Shown here: in pieces, positions 16,500 through 27,607 of the stretch
Position numbering within the stretch: the stretch's first letter is position 1
Layout: every line of letters starts with the position of its first letter
Source: Candidatus Thiodiazotropha sp. (ex Epidulcina cf. delphinae)
Lineage (GTDB): Bacteria; Pseudomonadota; Gammaproteobacteria; Chromatiales; Chromatiaceae
NCBI GenBank assembly: GCA_025656505.1
Contig: JAHXHR010000027.1
Span: 1-33,288, forward strand
Length of the DNA stretch: 33,288 nt
Direction of reading: 5' to 3'
Position numbers and translations under genes: made by a program
The notes under the pieces: model-generated
Told to the model about the DNA's origin: nothing
Databases searched by the model: none
Seen by the model: only the letters and a program-made list of their open reading frames with translations

Positions 16500-16727
16500 T
16501 GCCAGTCTTAGAAGGCTGACCTTTACCCATAAGCAGGAACTCTTCACGCATCGCCTGCATATAATAATAGCCACGTCACATGATCTGATGCCTGGGTTCC
16601 TGATCACTAGGCCGATCCAGATGGCCTCCCATCCCGGCAACAAGTTTTACTGCCGCCCTCAACGCTTCGGGAATGCCTGTGTTTTTTTGAGCGTAAGTGT
16701 TGAGTACTTTGATCGCCAAGTCTGAAA
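16483..16727 (-). pseudogene. IS4-family (Tn5-like) transposase, C-terminal fragment
   Basis: The minus strand reads DLAIKVLNTYAQ, then IPEALRAAVKLVAGMGGHLDR and SDQEPRHQIM-stop-RGYYYMQAMREEF, ending at a TAG at 16483-16485. The G-G-H-L-x-R then S-D-x-E-P-x-x-x-x-x-x-R-G pattern matches the C-terminal dimerisation region of Tn5-type IS4 transposases, where the residue before RG is normally Trp; the TGA here is one base from TGG. The upstream end is cut at 16728 by a small repeat element. Only about 80 codons remain, so it is inactive. Confidence 0.55.
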
Positions 16728-16891
16728 TAGTGTAGTGTCTCATACTTAAAGATTGATGAAATCAGAGGCCCGCCAAGATCCCAAGACGCCCCGCAGCTTG
16801 GAAAGGGCGCGCCATTCCCGGCGCAACGCGCCTGGCAGCTGACGGCTTAGCGTCTCGCTGATTGGTACAGTTTATACGTTACACCACACTA
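16728..16891. repeat. 164-bp TAGTGT repeat element (MITE-like) ending in the ftsX stop codon
   Basis: The left end, TAGTGTAGTGTCTCATACTT, and the reverse complement of the right end, TAGTGTGGTGTAACGTATAA, share an 11-base terminus with one mismatch. TA at both outer edges is compatible with a TA target duplication. A core at 16792-16832 matches, in inverted orientation, 28664-28704. The right end overlaps the ftsX stop: the TAG that ends ftsX is the first three bases of the element. Non-coding. Confidence 0.6.
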
Positions 16892-17833
16892 GCTTGGCTC
16901 AATGGAACTGAGGTGTCTCCCCACCGCCAGCCAGGATCCGACGAGTCCCAGCATTGCGCTGCCGAGCAGGAGTGTGAACACGGTGGAGAAATCGAGAGAA
17001 GACAGGTCGAACGCACTCTGATAGAGGGTGGCGAGATTGGCGATCGGACCGCTCAACAGGGTGATGGAGACAGCCACCAGCAGCCAGGCGATGACGCCTC
17101 CGAACAATCCGTACCAGAAACCGGTATAGAGAAAGGGGCGGCGGATGAAGGCGTTGGTGGCGCCGATCAGCTTGGTGATCTCGATCTCCGTCCGCCGGTT
17201 CTGGATCTCCAGGCGAATGGTGTTGCCGACGATCAACAGCACCGCCATACCGAGCAGCGTCGCGAGCACCACCACGGCCCGTTGGGCGATAACGGTGATG
17301 GCCTGGAGACGCCGCACCCACTGTAGATCGAGCTGTACAATATCCGCTTCCGGCAGCAGACGAAGTTCCCGCACCAGACGTTGGGCGGTCTCCGCCGTGG
17401 TGTAGTCGGCCTTCGGCTGAACGATCAGCAAGGCGGGCAAGGGGTTGTTGTCGAGCGCTTCCAGGGCCTCGGCGTATCCGCTCAGGCGCTGGAATTCCTT
17501 CAGGGCGGATTCCCGTGTTATCAGTTGGATGGTCTCGATACGCTGGTGCAAACGGAGTTTTTCCGCCAGGGAGCCCGCCTCCCCATCGGTGACTTTCCGT
17601 TTAAGAAATAGAGAAATGCTTGCACCGCTATCCCATGCGCCACTGATGCTCTGGAAGTTGCTGAGCATGACATGCAGTCCGACCGGCAGGGCGAGAGCGA
17701 TGCCTACCACCGAACAGGTCATCAGGGAAGAGAGGTGGTTGCCGGCCAGCCGGCCCAGGCTGGCCAGGGCCACCTGGGCATGCCGTTGTAACCAGATCTT
17801 CGGCCCGGTCAGCAGGCGGTTTTTAACCGGCAT
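16889..17833 (-). CDS. ftsX: Cell division protein FtsX
   Basis: Membrane subunit of the FtsEX complex, which couples ATP hydrolysis to activation of septal peptidoglycan hydrolases. The 314-residue protein has an N-terminal cytoplasmic stretch, TM1 at about 37-58, a periplasmic domain (about 60-180), and TM2-TM4 at about 185-205, 237-260 and 284-304, the standard FtsX topology. The conserved EIEITKLIGATNAFIRRPFL motif lies after TM2. The start overlaps ftsE by 11 bases. The stop codon is provided by the end of a repeat element, so the last few residues may have been altered by its insertion. Confidence 0.94.
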   Translation of the reverse strand: MPVKNRLLTGPKIWLQRHAQVALASLGRLAGNHLSSLMTCSVVGIALALPVGLHVMLSNFQSISGAWDSGASISLFLKRKVTDGEAGSLAEKLRLHQRIETIQLITRESALKEFQRLSGYAEALEALDNNPLPALLIVQPKADYTTAETAQRLVRELRLLPEADIVQLDLQWVRRLQAITVIAQRAVVVLATLLGMAVLLIVGNTIRLEIQNRRTEIEITKLIGATNAFIRRPFLYTGFWYGLFGGVIAWLLVAVSITLLSGPIANLATLYQSAFDLSSLDFSTVFTLLLGSAMLGLVGSWLAVGRHLSSIEPS

Positions 17834-18506
17834 TCCTTGTCTCCTCCGGATTATCGCCCACCAGTTCTCCCGCGCTCAGGGTGAGGATGCGTTTGTTCAG
17901 GCGATTGATCAGTGCAATGTCGTGGGATGCAATGAGGAGGGTGACGCCGACTTGATTGAACTGGATGAAGAGTTCCATGATTTCCCGGGAGAGTTCGGGA
18001 TCGAGGTTTCCGGTGGGTTCGTCGGCCAACAGCAAAGGGGGTTTGCTGACTACGGCGCGGGCAATGCCGACGCGCTGCTGTTCACCGCCGGAGAGAATGA
18101 TAGGCGCCGCCCTTTCCCGATGCAACAGGCCGACCTTGTCGAGGGCGGCGCGCACCCGGCGGCCGATCTCCTTATGGCCAAGTCCCGCAACCACCAAGGG
18201 GAGCGCCACATTGTCGAATACCGTGCGGTCGTGCAGTAGGCGATGGTCCTGGAAGATCATTCCCACCTCGCGGCGGTGATAGGGAATCTGACGCTTTTTC
18301 AGACGGGTCAGGTTGCGCCCGTTGACATGCGCCTGTCCGGCGCTGGAACGCTCCAGCAGGCCGATCATTTTCAGCAGGGTACTCTTGCCGGCGCCGGAGT
18401 GACCGGTCAGGAAAACCATCTCCTCCGCTTCGATGCGAAAGCTGACGTTGCTCAGACCGGTATGGCCGCCTGGATAGCGTTTGCTGACATTATCGAAGTG
18501 GATCAA
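17823..18506 (-). CDS. ftsE: Cell division ATP-binding protein FtsE
   Basis: ABC-type ATPase partner of FtsX. At 227 residues it carries Walker [10 protein letters not shown] (35-43), the signature [14 protein letters not shown] (about 138-151), Walker [13 protein letters not shown] just after, and the switch His in LLIASHD. No ATG is available at the expected N terminus; the start is a TTG at 18506, which gives the family-typical [11 protein letters not shown]. It lies 26 bases after ftsY and overlaps ftsX, so the three form one operon. Confidence 0.94.
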   Translation of the reverse strand: MIHFDNVSKRYPGGHTGLSNVSFRIEAEEMVFLTGHSGAGKSTLLKMIGLLERSSAGQAHVNGRNLTRLKKRQIPYHRREVGMIFQDHRLLHDRTVFDNVALPLVVAGLGHKEIGRRVRAALDKVGLLHRERAAPIILSGGEQQRVGIARAVVSKPPLLLADEPTGNLDPELSREIMELFIQFNQVGVTLLIASHDIALINRLNKRILTLSAGELVGDNPEETRNAG

Positions 18507-18532
18507 CTCTTTAGCCTGGTGATAATGGCGGC

Positions 18533-19534
18533 TTAATTGCCAATGTCGCGCTCAAACAGGGCGTCGACGAACTCTTCAGGGTTGAATTCGCGCAGGTCTT
18601 CGATGGCCTCGCCCACGCCGATAAAGCGGATCGGCACCTTGACCTTGTCGGCAATAGCAAAGACTACGCCTCCCTTTGCCGTGCCATCCAGCTTGGTGAT
18701 GACAAGCCCGCTCAATCCTACCGCTTGATGGAATTGCAACGCCTGGTTGATCGCGTTCTGGCCGGTGCCGGCATCCACTACCAGCAGCACTTCATGGGGG
18801 GCCTCGGGGTCGATCTTCTTCATCACCCGGATGATCTTCGCCAGTTCTTCCATGAGATTGACTTTGGTATGCAGACGCCCGGCGGTATCGGCAATCAGGA
18901 TATCGATGTTACGGGCCGTGGCAGCCTGGAGTGCATCGAATACCACGGAGGCGGCATCGGCGCCGGTGTGTTGTGCGATCACGTTGATCTGATTGCGGTC
19001 ACCCCAGGTCTGCAGTTGCTCCACGGCGGCGGCCCTGAAGGTATCGCCGGCGGCGAGCATGACGCTTTCTCCGTCGAGTTGCAGTTTCCGCGCCAGCTTG
19101 CCGATGGTGGTGGTCTTGCCGGCGCCGTTGATGCCCACCATTACCAGAACCAGGGGTTTGTCGCGGTTTCTTGCAGGCAGCGGGGCGTCGCAGCGCCGCA
19201 GGATTTCCAGGAGCTGTTGTTTGAGGTGGCGCATCAGCGCCTGCGGGTCGCTGAGTTCCTTGCGGTTCACCCGTTCGCTCAGGTCGTTGATGATGCGGCA
19301 GGTGGCATCGACGCCCACGTCGGCGGTGAGCAACAGGGTCTCCACCTCCTCCAGCATGTCGCCGTCGATGATTTTGCGTCCCAATACCAGATCGGCCAGA
19401 CCGTCGGCCAGGTTGCGGCGGGTACGGGAGAGACGCTCCTGCAACCGTGAAAAGAGGCCGCGTTTCTCCTCGGCAACGGCTGTTTCTGCGGTAACCTGCT
19501 CAGGCGACTTTTTTCGTTTGCCAAATCCGAACAT
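18533..19534 (-). CDS. ftsY: Signal recognition particle receptor FtsY
   Basis: GTPase that docks SRP-ribosome complexes at the membrane. The 333-residue protein has a short acidic/basic N-terminal A region, then the helical N domain (about 25-120) and GTPase G domain with G1 GINGAGKT (134-141), DTFRAAA, G3 DTAGR (216-220) and TKLDGTAKGG. The A region is much shorter than in Escherichia coli (497 residues in total), as in many other bacteria. A GTG at 19546 is an alternative start; the ATG giving MFGFGKRKK matches relatives. First gene of ftsY-ftsE-ftsX, divergent from the M16 peptidase genes. Confidence 0.94.
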   Translation of the reverse strand: MFGFGKRKKSPEQVTAETAVAEEKRGLFSRLQERLSRTRRNLADGLADLVLGRKIIDGDMLEEVETLLLTADVGVDATCRIINDLSERVNRKELSDPQALMRHLKQQLLEILRRCDAPLPARNRDKPLVLVMVGINGAGKTTTIGKLARKLQLDGESVMLAAGDTFRAAAVEQLQTWGDRNQINVIAQHTGADAASVVFDALQAATARNIDILIADTAGRLHTKVNLMEELAKIIRVMKKIDPEAPHEVLLVVDAGTGQNAINQALQFHQAVGLSGLVITKLDGTAKGGVVFAIADKVKVPIRFIGVGEAIEDLREFNPEEFVDALFERDIGN

Positions 19535-19724
19535 GCAGTGGGCCACCGGTGTTGAGTCTGGAACTCTGTGATGATCACAGGTTCATAGTTGTTGTTTGGA
19601 CAATCCCGATGGCCTCTGAAACAATGCCCTGGGACTGTTGCAGACGCTATTCTACGTTCGGCTTGGCTAAAGGGCAAAGTCCGGCTGATGCAATAATCTG
19701 TCTCCTAAATTAAGGATGGTCTCG

Positions 19725-21086
19725 ATGCGAAGATTGATGATGGGCCTAGCGCTGCTGGGCCTCGGCCTGAGTCAGGTTCAGGCGGGGGTGGTGGAACACC
19801 GACTCGAAAACGGCATGAAGGTGATTGTCAAGCAGGATCGACGCGCACCCATTGCGGTTTCACAGGTCTGGTACAAGGTCGGGTCCAGTTATGAACACGG
19901 CGGCATTACCGGTATCTCGCATGTGCTTGAGCATATGATGTTCAAGGGAACCGAACAGCATCCGCCCGGCGAGTTTTCCCGCATCATTGCCGCAAACGGC
20001 GGCAACGAGAACGCCTTCACCGGCCGCGACTATACCGCCTATTTTCAAACCATGGCGAGCGACCGCCTGGAGGTCTCCTTCGAACTGGAGGCGGACCGGA
20101 TGCGTAACCTTCTGCTGCTCCCGGAGGAGTTCGAAAAAGAGGTCGAGGTTGTGAAAGAGGAGCGGCGCATGCGTACGGAAGACAAACCGCAGTCGCTTAC
20201 CTATGAGCAGTTTCTCGCAGGCGCCTACGAGGCTTCGCCCTACCGGATACCCGTGATCGGCCGGATGGCGGATCTGGATGCCCTGGAGGTGGAGGATCTG
20301 CAGGTCTGGTATCGCAAATGGTATGCCCCGAACAATGCCACCCTGGTGGTAGTGGGGGATGTGGAGCCTAAGGAGGTCGTCAGCTTGGCGCAACGCCACT
20401 TCGGCGTGCTGAGACCGGAAAAGATCGCCCGGCCCAAACCGCGCACCGAGCCCGGCCAGCGCGGCAGTAAACGCATCAGGGTGAAGGCGCCGGCGAAGCA
20501 GCCTTACCTGGTGCTGGGATTTAAGACCCCGGTGATCGGCAAAGCGGCGGAGACCTGGGAACCCTATGCCCTGGAGATGCTCACCTATGTTCTCGATGGC
20601 GGAAACAGTGCGCGTCTCACCAATAACTTGATACGAGGCGATGAACTGGCTGTCTCGGCGGATGCCGGTTACAGCGCCTTCTCGCGCCTGCCGGGGATGT
20701 TGGTGCTGGATGCGGTGCCTACCCCCGGCACCACCGTCGATATCGTGGAAGCGGCCTTGCGCAAAGAGATAGCGCGTTTTAAGAACGAGTTGGTCAGCGA
20801 GGAGGAGATGGAGCGGGTTCGCAATCAGATCATTGCCGCCAAGGTGTATGAGAAGGACTCCGTCTTCTATCAGGCGATGTTGATCGGACAACTGGAGACC
20901 GTGGGTCTCGACTGGCGCCTTGCCGATGATTACGTGGATCATCTGAAAGCGGTGACGGCGCAACAGATCCGGCAAGTGGCAAAAAAGTACCTGCTGGAAG
21001 ACAACCTCAGCGTAGCGGTCCTTGAGCCGCTGCCGATGGGCGACACGGTGGTCGAGCGGACCGCTTCGGGAGGAGATGATGATTAA
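19725..21086 (+). CDS. M16-family zinc peptidase, active subunit
   Basis: Periplasmic or exported pitrilysin-family peptidase of 453 residues. A signal peptide (MRRLMMGLALLGLGLSQVQA) is followed by the inverted zinc motif HVLEH (66-70) and a downstream acidic ligand in VVKEERR (Glu about 145-146), so the catalytic site is intact. An ATG nine bases earlier (19716) overlaps the ribosome site; AAGGA at 19712-19716 suits the ATG at 19725 better. It overlaps the next gene, an inactive homologue, and the two probably form a heterodimer. Substrates are unknown. The layout resembles other bacterial two-gene M16B pairs. Confidence 0.9.
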   Translation: MRRLMMGLALLGLGLSQVQAGVVEHRLENGMKVIVKQDRRAPIAVSQVWYKVGSSYEHGGITGISHVLEHMMFKGTEQHPPGEFSRIIAANGGNENAFTGRDYTAYFQTMASDRLEVSFELEADRMRNLLLLPEEFEKEVEVVKEERRMRTEDKPQSLTYEQFLAGAYEASPYRIPVIGRMADLDALEVEDLQVWYRKWYAPNNATLVVVGDVEPKEVVSLAQRHFGVLRPEKIARPKPRTEPGQRGSKRIRVKAPAKQPYLVLGFKTPVIGKAAETWEPYALEMLTYVLDGGNSARLTNNLIRGDELAVSADAGYSAFSRLPGMLVLDAVPTPGTTVDIVEAALRKEIARFKNELVSEEEMERVRNQIIAAKVYEKDSVFYQAMLIGQLETVGLDWRLADDYVDHLKAVTAQQIRQVAKKYLLEDNLSVAVLEPLPMGDTVVERTASGGDDD

Positions 21087-22437
21087 TAATGCCGTGATCC
21101 GTTTGATCTTGTTGTGTGGCGGGTTGCTGTTTGCGGGGGTCGTAACGGCAACCCCCCGGATAGAGACTTGGCAGACCGCCAACGGGGCCGGGGTTCTGTT
21201 TGTCGAAGCCCCGGAGATCCCGATGGTCGATGTGCGGGTGGTGTTCGATGCCGGAAGCGCGAGAGACGGCGCGAAGCAGGGCGTGACCTCGTTCACCAAC
21301 AGCCTGCTGTCCGAAGGCGCCGGTGGCTGGGACGCATACCGGATCGCCGAACGCATGGAGAATGTGGGCGCGCAACTGGAGGTGGGTTCATTGCGAGACA
21401 TGGCTTGGGTGTCGGTGCGCTCGCTGACCGAACACAAGGCCCTGTCCGTTTCCCTGGAGACCCTGGCCGCCGTGCTGGCCAAGCCGCGATTCGCCCCGGA
21501 GGACATCGAGCGTAAGCGCCAGTCGATCCTGGCCGGCCTGCTGCAGGATGAGCAGTCGCCGGGCAGTGTGGGTCAGAAACGGCTCTATAGACTGGTGTTC
21601 GGCGACCATCCCTACGCCGCTGATCCAGCGGGCACCGCCGAGTCGGTCAAATCACTCACCCGCAGGGATATCCAGGAGGCGCACCAGCGCCTGTATGTAG
21701 CCCGGAACGCCCTGGTGACCATTGTGGGAGCGGTCGACAAGGAGCGGGCAAAAGGTATTGCCGAGCAGGTGACTCGTGCGCTTCCCGCCGGTGAACCGGC
21801 CCCCGCCATACCGCCGGTCGAAGCATTGCAACAGGCGGTGGAGGAACGGATTCCCTTCCCATCCACCCAGTCCCACCTCTATCTCGGACAGCCCGGGATG
21901 CGGCGAGGCGACCCTGACTACTTTCCTCTCTACGTGGGCAATCATATTCTGGGCGGCAGCGGTCTTGTCTCTCTGCTCAGCGAGGAGGTGCGGGAGAAGC
22001 GGGGCTTGAGTTACAGTGTCTACAGTTACTTCATGCCGATGCGCCGATTCGGCCTGTTTCAGCTCGCATTACAGACAAAGAACGAACAGGCCGATGAGGC
22101 GTTACAAGTGGCGAGGAGTACCCTCGAGCGTTTTATCGAAGCGGGGCCGACGGATGAGGAACTGCAAGCCGCGAAGCAGAATATCACCGGTGGATTTCCG
22201 CTTCGTGTCGCCTCGAACGGCAAGATCGTGGAATATTTGGCGGTTATCGGTTTCTACGGATTGCCGCTCGACTATCTGGATACCTTTACGGAAAAAGTGC
22301 GTGCCATCACCCGGGAAGGGATTCGTGATGCATTCAAGCGTCGCGTCGATCCCGATCGTTTGGTCAGGGTGCAGGTGGGACGCCTGCGTTCACCGGTCGC
22401 GCAGGTTGCTGAGGGGCTTGATGGCGCAAAGCAGTGA
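21079..22437 (+). CDS. M16-family peptidase homologue lacking the zinc motif
   Basis: A 452-residue exported protein (signal peptide ending near GVVTATP) of the M16 fold. At the place of HxxEH it reads FTNSLL, so no zinc site is formed. The C-terminal half keeps VREKRGLSYSVYSYF, whose Arg/Tyr motif binds substrate in M16 peptidases. This is the classical inactive partner of an active M16 subunit. Two adjacent ATGs (21076 and 21079) follow the strong site GGGAGGAG, inside the end of the upstream gene, indicating coupled synthesis. Likely role: completing the closed chamber with the active subunit. Confidence 0.88.
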   Translation: MINNAVIRLILLCGGLLFAGVVTATPRIETWQTANGAGVLFVEAPEIPMVDVRVVFDAGSARDGAKQGVTSFTNSLLSEGAGGWDAYRIAERMENVGAQLEVGSLRDMAWVSVRSLTEHKALSVSLETLAAVLAKPRFAPEDIERKRQSILAGLLQDEQSPGSVGQKRLYRLVFGDHPYAADPAGTAESVKSLTRRDIQEAHQRLYVARNALVTIVGAVDKERAKGIAEQVTRALPAGEPAPAIPPVEALQQAVEERIPFPSTQSHLYLGQPGMRRGDPDYFPLYVGNHILGGSGLVSLLSEEVREKRGLSYSVYSYFMPMRRFGLFQLALQTKNEQADEALQVARSTLERFIEAGPTDEELQAAKQNITGGFPLRVASNGKIVEYLAVIGFYGLPLDYLDTFTEKVRAITREGIRDAFKRRVDPDRLVRVQVGRLRSPVAQVAEGLDGAKQ

Positions 22438-22464
22438 TTACACTAAGCGTTATATTTTTTCAGC

Positions 22465-23037
22465 ATGAAGTCAGATCAAACAACTCGTCAGGTGCGGATT
22501 ATCGGTGGCGTGCATCGGGGAAGACGCCTGCCGTTCGTCGATTTGCCCGGCTTGCGGCCTACCGGTGACCGGATCAGAGAGACCCTGTTCAACTGGCTGC
22601 AGCCGGTCATAGACGGCGCACGTTGTCTGGATCTGTTCGCGGGCAGCGGTGCTTTGGGCATGGAGGCGGCCTCCCGCGGCGCACGCAAGGTGGTGATGCT
22701 GGATTCGGCTGCTGCGGTGATCAGGCAACTGGAAGAGAATAGGCGTTTGCTCCGATTGGATCAGGTCTCCATTGTCAGGGCCGATGCCTTGCAGTGGCTG
22801 GAACAGGATCCCACCCCGTTCGATGTGGTCTTTCTCGATCCGCCTTTTGCCGGGAATCTGCTGGGTCCGTTGTGCCGGCGGCTGTGCCAGGGTTGGTTGG
22901 CGGATGGCGCCCGTATCTATCTGGAAGATGCCGTCATGCGGGCTATGCCGGTCCTCCCCGGCGGGTGGGAACTATTGAAGGAGATGACGGCCGGTCAAGT
23001 GCGCTATGGACTGGCCTATGCACCGCTTCCAGGGTGA
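22465..23037 (+). CDS. rsmD: 16S rRNA (guanine966-N2)-methyltransferase
   Basis: Modifies G966 of 16S rRNA using S-adenosylmethionine. The 190-residue protein has the SAM-binding motif LDLFAGSGALGMEAASRGA (about 55-73) and the catalytic DPPF at 125-128 (an NPPY-type motif for N2 of guanine). The N-terminal GGVHRGRRLPF and RPTGDRIRETLFNWL are family hallmarks. It precedes coaD, a common pairing across proteobacteria. A separate promoter for coaD appears to lie between them. Confidence 0.94.
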   Translation: MKSDQTTRQVRIIGGVHRGRRLPFVDLPGLRPTGDRIRETLFNWLQPVIDGARCLDLFAGSGALGMEAASRGARKVVMLDSAAAVIRQLEENRRLLRLDQVSIVRADALQWLEQDPTPFDVVFLDPPFAGNLLGPLCRRLCQGWLADGARIYLEDAVMRAMPVLPGGWELLKEMTAGQVRYGLAYAPLPG

Positions 23038-23040
23038 TAA

Positions 23041-25578
<2,538 letters not shown>

Positions 25579-25995
25579 ATGCCCTGGGAACAGGTTGGAA
25601 ATAATTGCAAAAAAGCGCTTAAAGTTGGAAACTCGCCATTGAATTTGTTTGGGTTTTAGCCCAAGCTTCCGTGCCAGACGTTGTTACTCCTTCGGCCTGT
25701 ATGCTTGTGGATGCGGCAAGGCGATGGGCGGGTGGCTGCAAGCGTGTACGTAGTGAACCACCGTTCCGTCGTCCGGGATGGGGCACAAGACGCAGCCGCC
25801 CCTGCTCTGCTTGATCCTGGGGCACGTCCCGAATAGGTCATCGCTGAGTTAAAGTCCTCGATCAGGAGCGGCATCGCAGATGATGTCCCGCTGTGGCCTA
25901 TTCGGGAAATTCCGTATCAGCAATGATCGGGTGGAAGGAGTACGCAGCATCTGTCACATAATGTAAAAAATTCGCAGAGAGAATCGAGAGTAACT
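25579..25995. other. 417-base intergenic region without recognised gene
   Basis: No coding sequence is supported. A short TTGGG/CCCAA hairpin lies at 25648-25663. Ten-base arms CCCGAATAGG (25828-25837) and CCTATTCGGG (25897-25906) form a perfect inverted repeat around 59 bases. The 140 bases before the left arm are GC-rich and unlike the flanks. The last 80 bases should hold the promoter of the lipoprotein gene; CATAAT near 25956 is a possible -10. Confidence 0.45.
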
Positions 25996-26271
25996 ATGAA
26001 AACCACCATCAAAAAAACTGCCGCTTTAATTCTCAGTATCGGGCTGCTGTCGGGTTGCGCCGGCAATGGCGGTAACCTGGCAGGCGATATCGCAAATGCA
26101 CAGGCAGCCGCTGACGCCGCCATGAAGGCCGCAAAAGAGGCTCAGTTGGATGCCGCTACCGCTCAGGGCACCGCCGACGCCGCTTTGAAGGCCGCCAATG
26201 CCGCCAACGATGCCGCTGAAGCTTGTAATGAACGTTGTGGGCGGATGTCGGAAAAAGCCATGGCGAAATAA
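25996..26271 (+). CDS. Alanine-rich Lpp/OprI-like outer-membrane lipoprotein
   Basis: Small lipoprotein of 91 residues: signal peptide with lipobox LLSGC (lipidated Cys21), then a continuous helix rich in Ala with heptad-like repeats (ADAAMKAAKEAQLDAATAQ, AADALKAANAAN-like units) and a C-terminal Lys. This is the alanine-zipper pattern of Lpp/OprI-type murein lipoproteins, which trimerise and tie the outer membrane to peptidoglycan. The repeat AxxAxxxA phase is clear by eye. It is a single gene, followed by a hairpin at 26323-26345. Two Cys (NERC and EAC near residues 76-80) are unusual for this class. Confidence 0.8.
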   Translation: MKTTIKKTAALILSIGLLSGCAGNGGNLAGDIANAQAAADAAMKAAKEAQLDAATAQGTADAALKAANAANDAAEACNERCGRMSEKAMAK

Positions 26272-26322
26272 GTTAACCCGGTTGACCGTCAGTTCGCTTC
26301 CCGTGGAGAAAGCTCAACCTGC

Positions 26323-26345
26323 GGCATCCGGGTGGAACGGATGCC
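26323..26345 (+). terminator. Hairpin after the lipoprotein gene
   Basis: GGCATCCG and CGGATGCC pair perfectly around GGTGGAA, 52 bases past the stop. A run of nine G (26355-26363) and another CCTGA/TCAGG hairpin follow; no T tract is seen. It may protect the transcript 3' end. Confidence 0.4.
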
Positions 26346-26417
26346 CTGGGTGGCGGGGGGGGGCGCCTGACCGAATCAGGCCCGGTTTCCGGCGGACCGG
26401 ATGTCTGTTTAGAAACC

Positions 26418-27488
26418 CTATCCAACAAGCCCCAGAGGGTTCTCGGGGTCTACGCCTTCCATGAAGGGAGTATTGCGTAGGTGGTGGGTAACTTGGTAGA
26501 CCAAACCGATCCAGTTGCCGATAACCGCTTCTGCGGTGTCATGCCAGGTATTGTCAAGGGTGTCGATCACCAGAGACTCAGGGAACTCCGGCAACGCCTC
26601 TCCCTTGGCCCCTGCCGCCTCCAGACGCTCCCTGTACTCGTTGAAAACCGCCTGGTTTCGCAAGGTGAAATAGTTATCCGGAAAGACCGGATAGTCAGGA
26701 CGCTTCCCTGTGATATAGAGATTGACCTCACGCTTGTACTCCTTTAGCAGACTGATGGTGTCGTACTCAGGGTGTCCCTGGAAATAGACCACCCGCAATC
26801 CGTCCCGACTCACCGCCAGGTGTACGCCGACCTCCTCGCTCTCCACCAACACCTTGAGGCCGGCCTGATGGAATTGCTCACGGGTGACCTGATTGTAACG
26901 GGAATGGGGCACATCGAAACGGGTATTGACATCGTTGACCAGGGGATGACGGGTATCCACAACCCGGTGACTAAAGACTCCCCAGCGTTTATCCCCCATG
27001 TGGGTGCGTTTCTGTCCATGATGAGACTGAACGACGGCATGGGTGGCGAGACAGGAACAGAGTACAGAGGTGACATTGGCGTAAGCCCAATCGACCACCT
27101 CGGTCAGGGGTTGCCAGAATGCCTCCTGGGCCAGATCGGTATGGCTGACATTGGCGCCGGTGATGATCAGCGCATCCAGCCCGTCCTGTTTGATCTGTTC
27201 GAAAGGCTCGTAATAGGCATCGATGTGAACCTTCGCCTTCTCCCCTCTGGGCAGGGCATCGAGGGTGAAGGGATGGACATAGAACTGAGCGATCGGATTG
27301 GCCTCGCCCACCAAGCGGAAGAATTGCCGCTCCGTCGCCTCAACGGCTGCATCGGGCATCATATTGAGCAGGCCGATGTGCAACTCACGGATATGCTGGT
27401 GAGTGGCGCGATTGGGGGAGAGTACGCTCTGTCCCTCCTGACGCAAACGTGTAAAGGTTGGTAGATTGGTATGTGCGACCAGTGGCAT
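26418..27488 (-). CDS. metA: Homoserine O-acyltransferase MetA
   Basis: First committed step of methionine synthesis: acylates homoserine. The 356-residue protein is of the glutamine-amidotransferase-like MetA fold. By alignment with Escherichia coli MetA (Cys142, His235, Glu237) the triad is Cys146 in CSCLATHA, His239 and Glu241 in GHPEYD, each shifted by four. The acyl donor (succinyl- or acetyl-CoA) cannot be settled by eye, since the specificity residue varies within the family. It lies 120 bases downstream of a P-loop ATPase gene on the same strand. No SAM-responsive riboswitch was recognised upstream. Confidence 0.9.
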   Translation of the reverse strand: MPLVAHTNLPTFTRLRQEGQSVLSPNRATHQHIRELHIGLLNMMPDAAVEATERQFFRLVGEANPIAQFYVHPFTLDALPRGEKAKVHIDAYYEPFEQIKQDGLDALIITGANVSHTDLAQEAFWQPLTEVVDWAYANVTSVLCSCLATHAVVQSHHGQKRTHMGDKRWGVFSHRVVDTRHPLVNDVNTRFDVPHSRYNQVTREQFHQAGLKVLVESEEVGVHLAVSRDGLRVVYFQGHPEYDTISLLKEYKREVNLYITGKRPDYPVFPDNYFTLRNQAVFNEYRERLEAAGAKGEALPEFPESLVIDTLDNTWHDTAEAVIGNWIGLVYQVTHHLRNTPFMEGVDPENPLGLVG

Positions 27489-27607
27489 AACTCGTACAGT
27501 GTCCTATGTCGTTAGATAATCTCAGAGGCCCGGCAACAGTTCAAGGCACTCCACAGAAAGCATCCTTGGAATACCGTTTGACCTATCGGCGAAACGGAAA
27601 AGGCCCA

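Noticed and set aside
19860-21506. 548-codon open frame on the minus strand across both M16 peptidase genes
   Set aside because: It is antisense to two well-supported genes, has no recognisable domain, and its composition follows from the codon bias of the GC-rich plus-strand genes.
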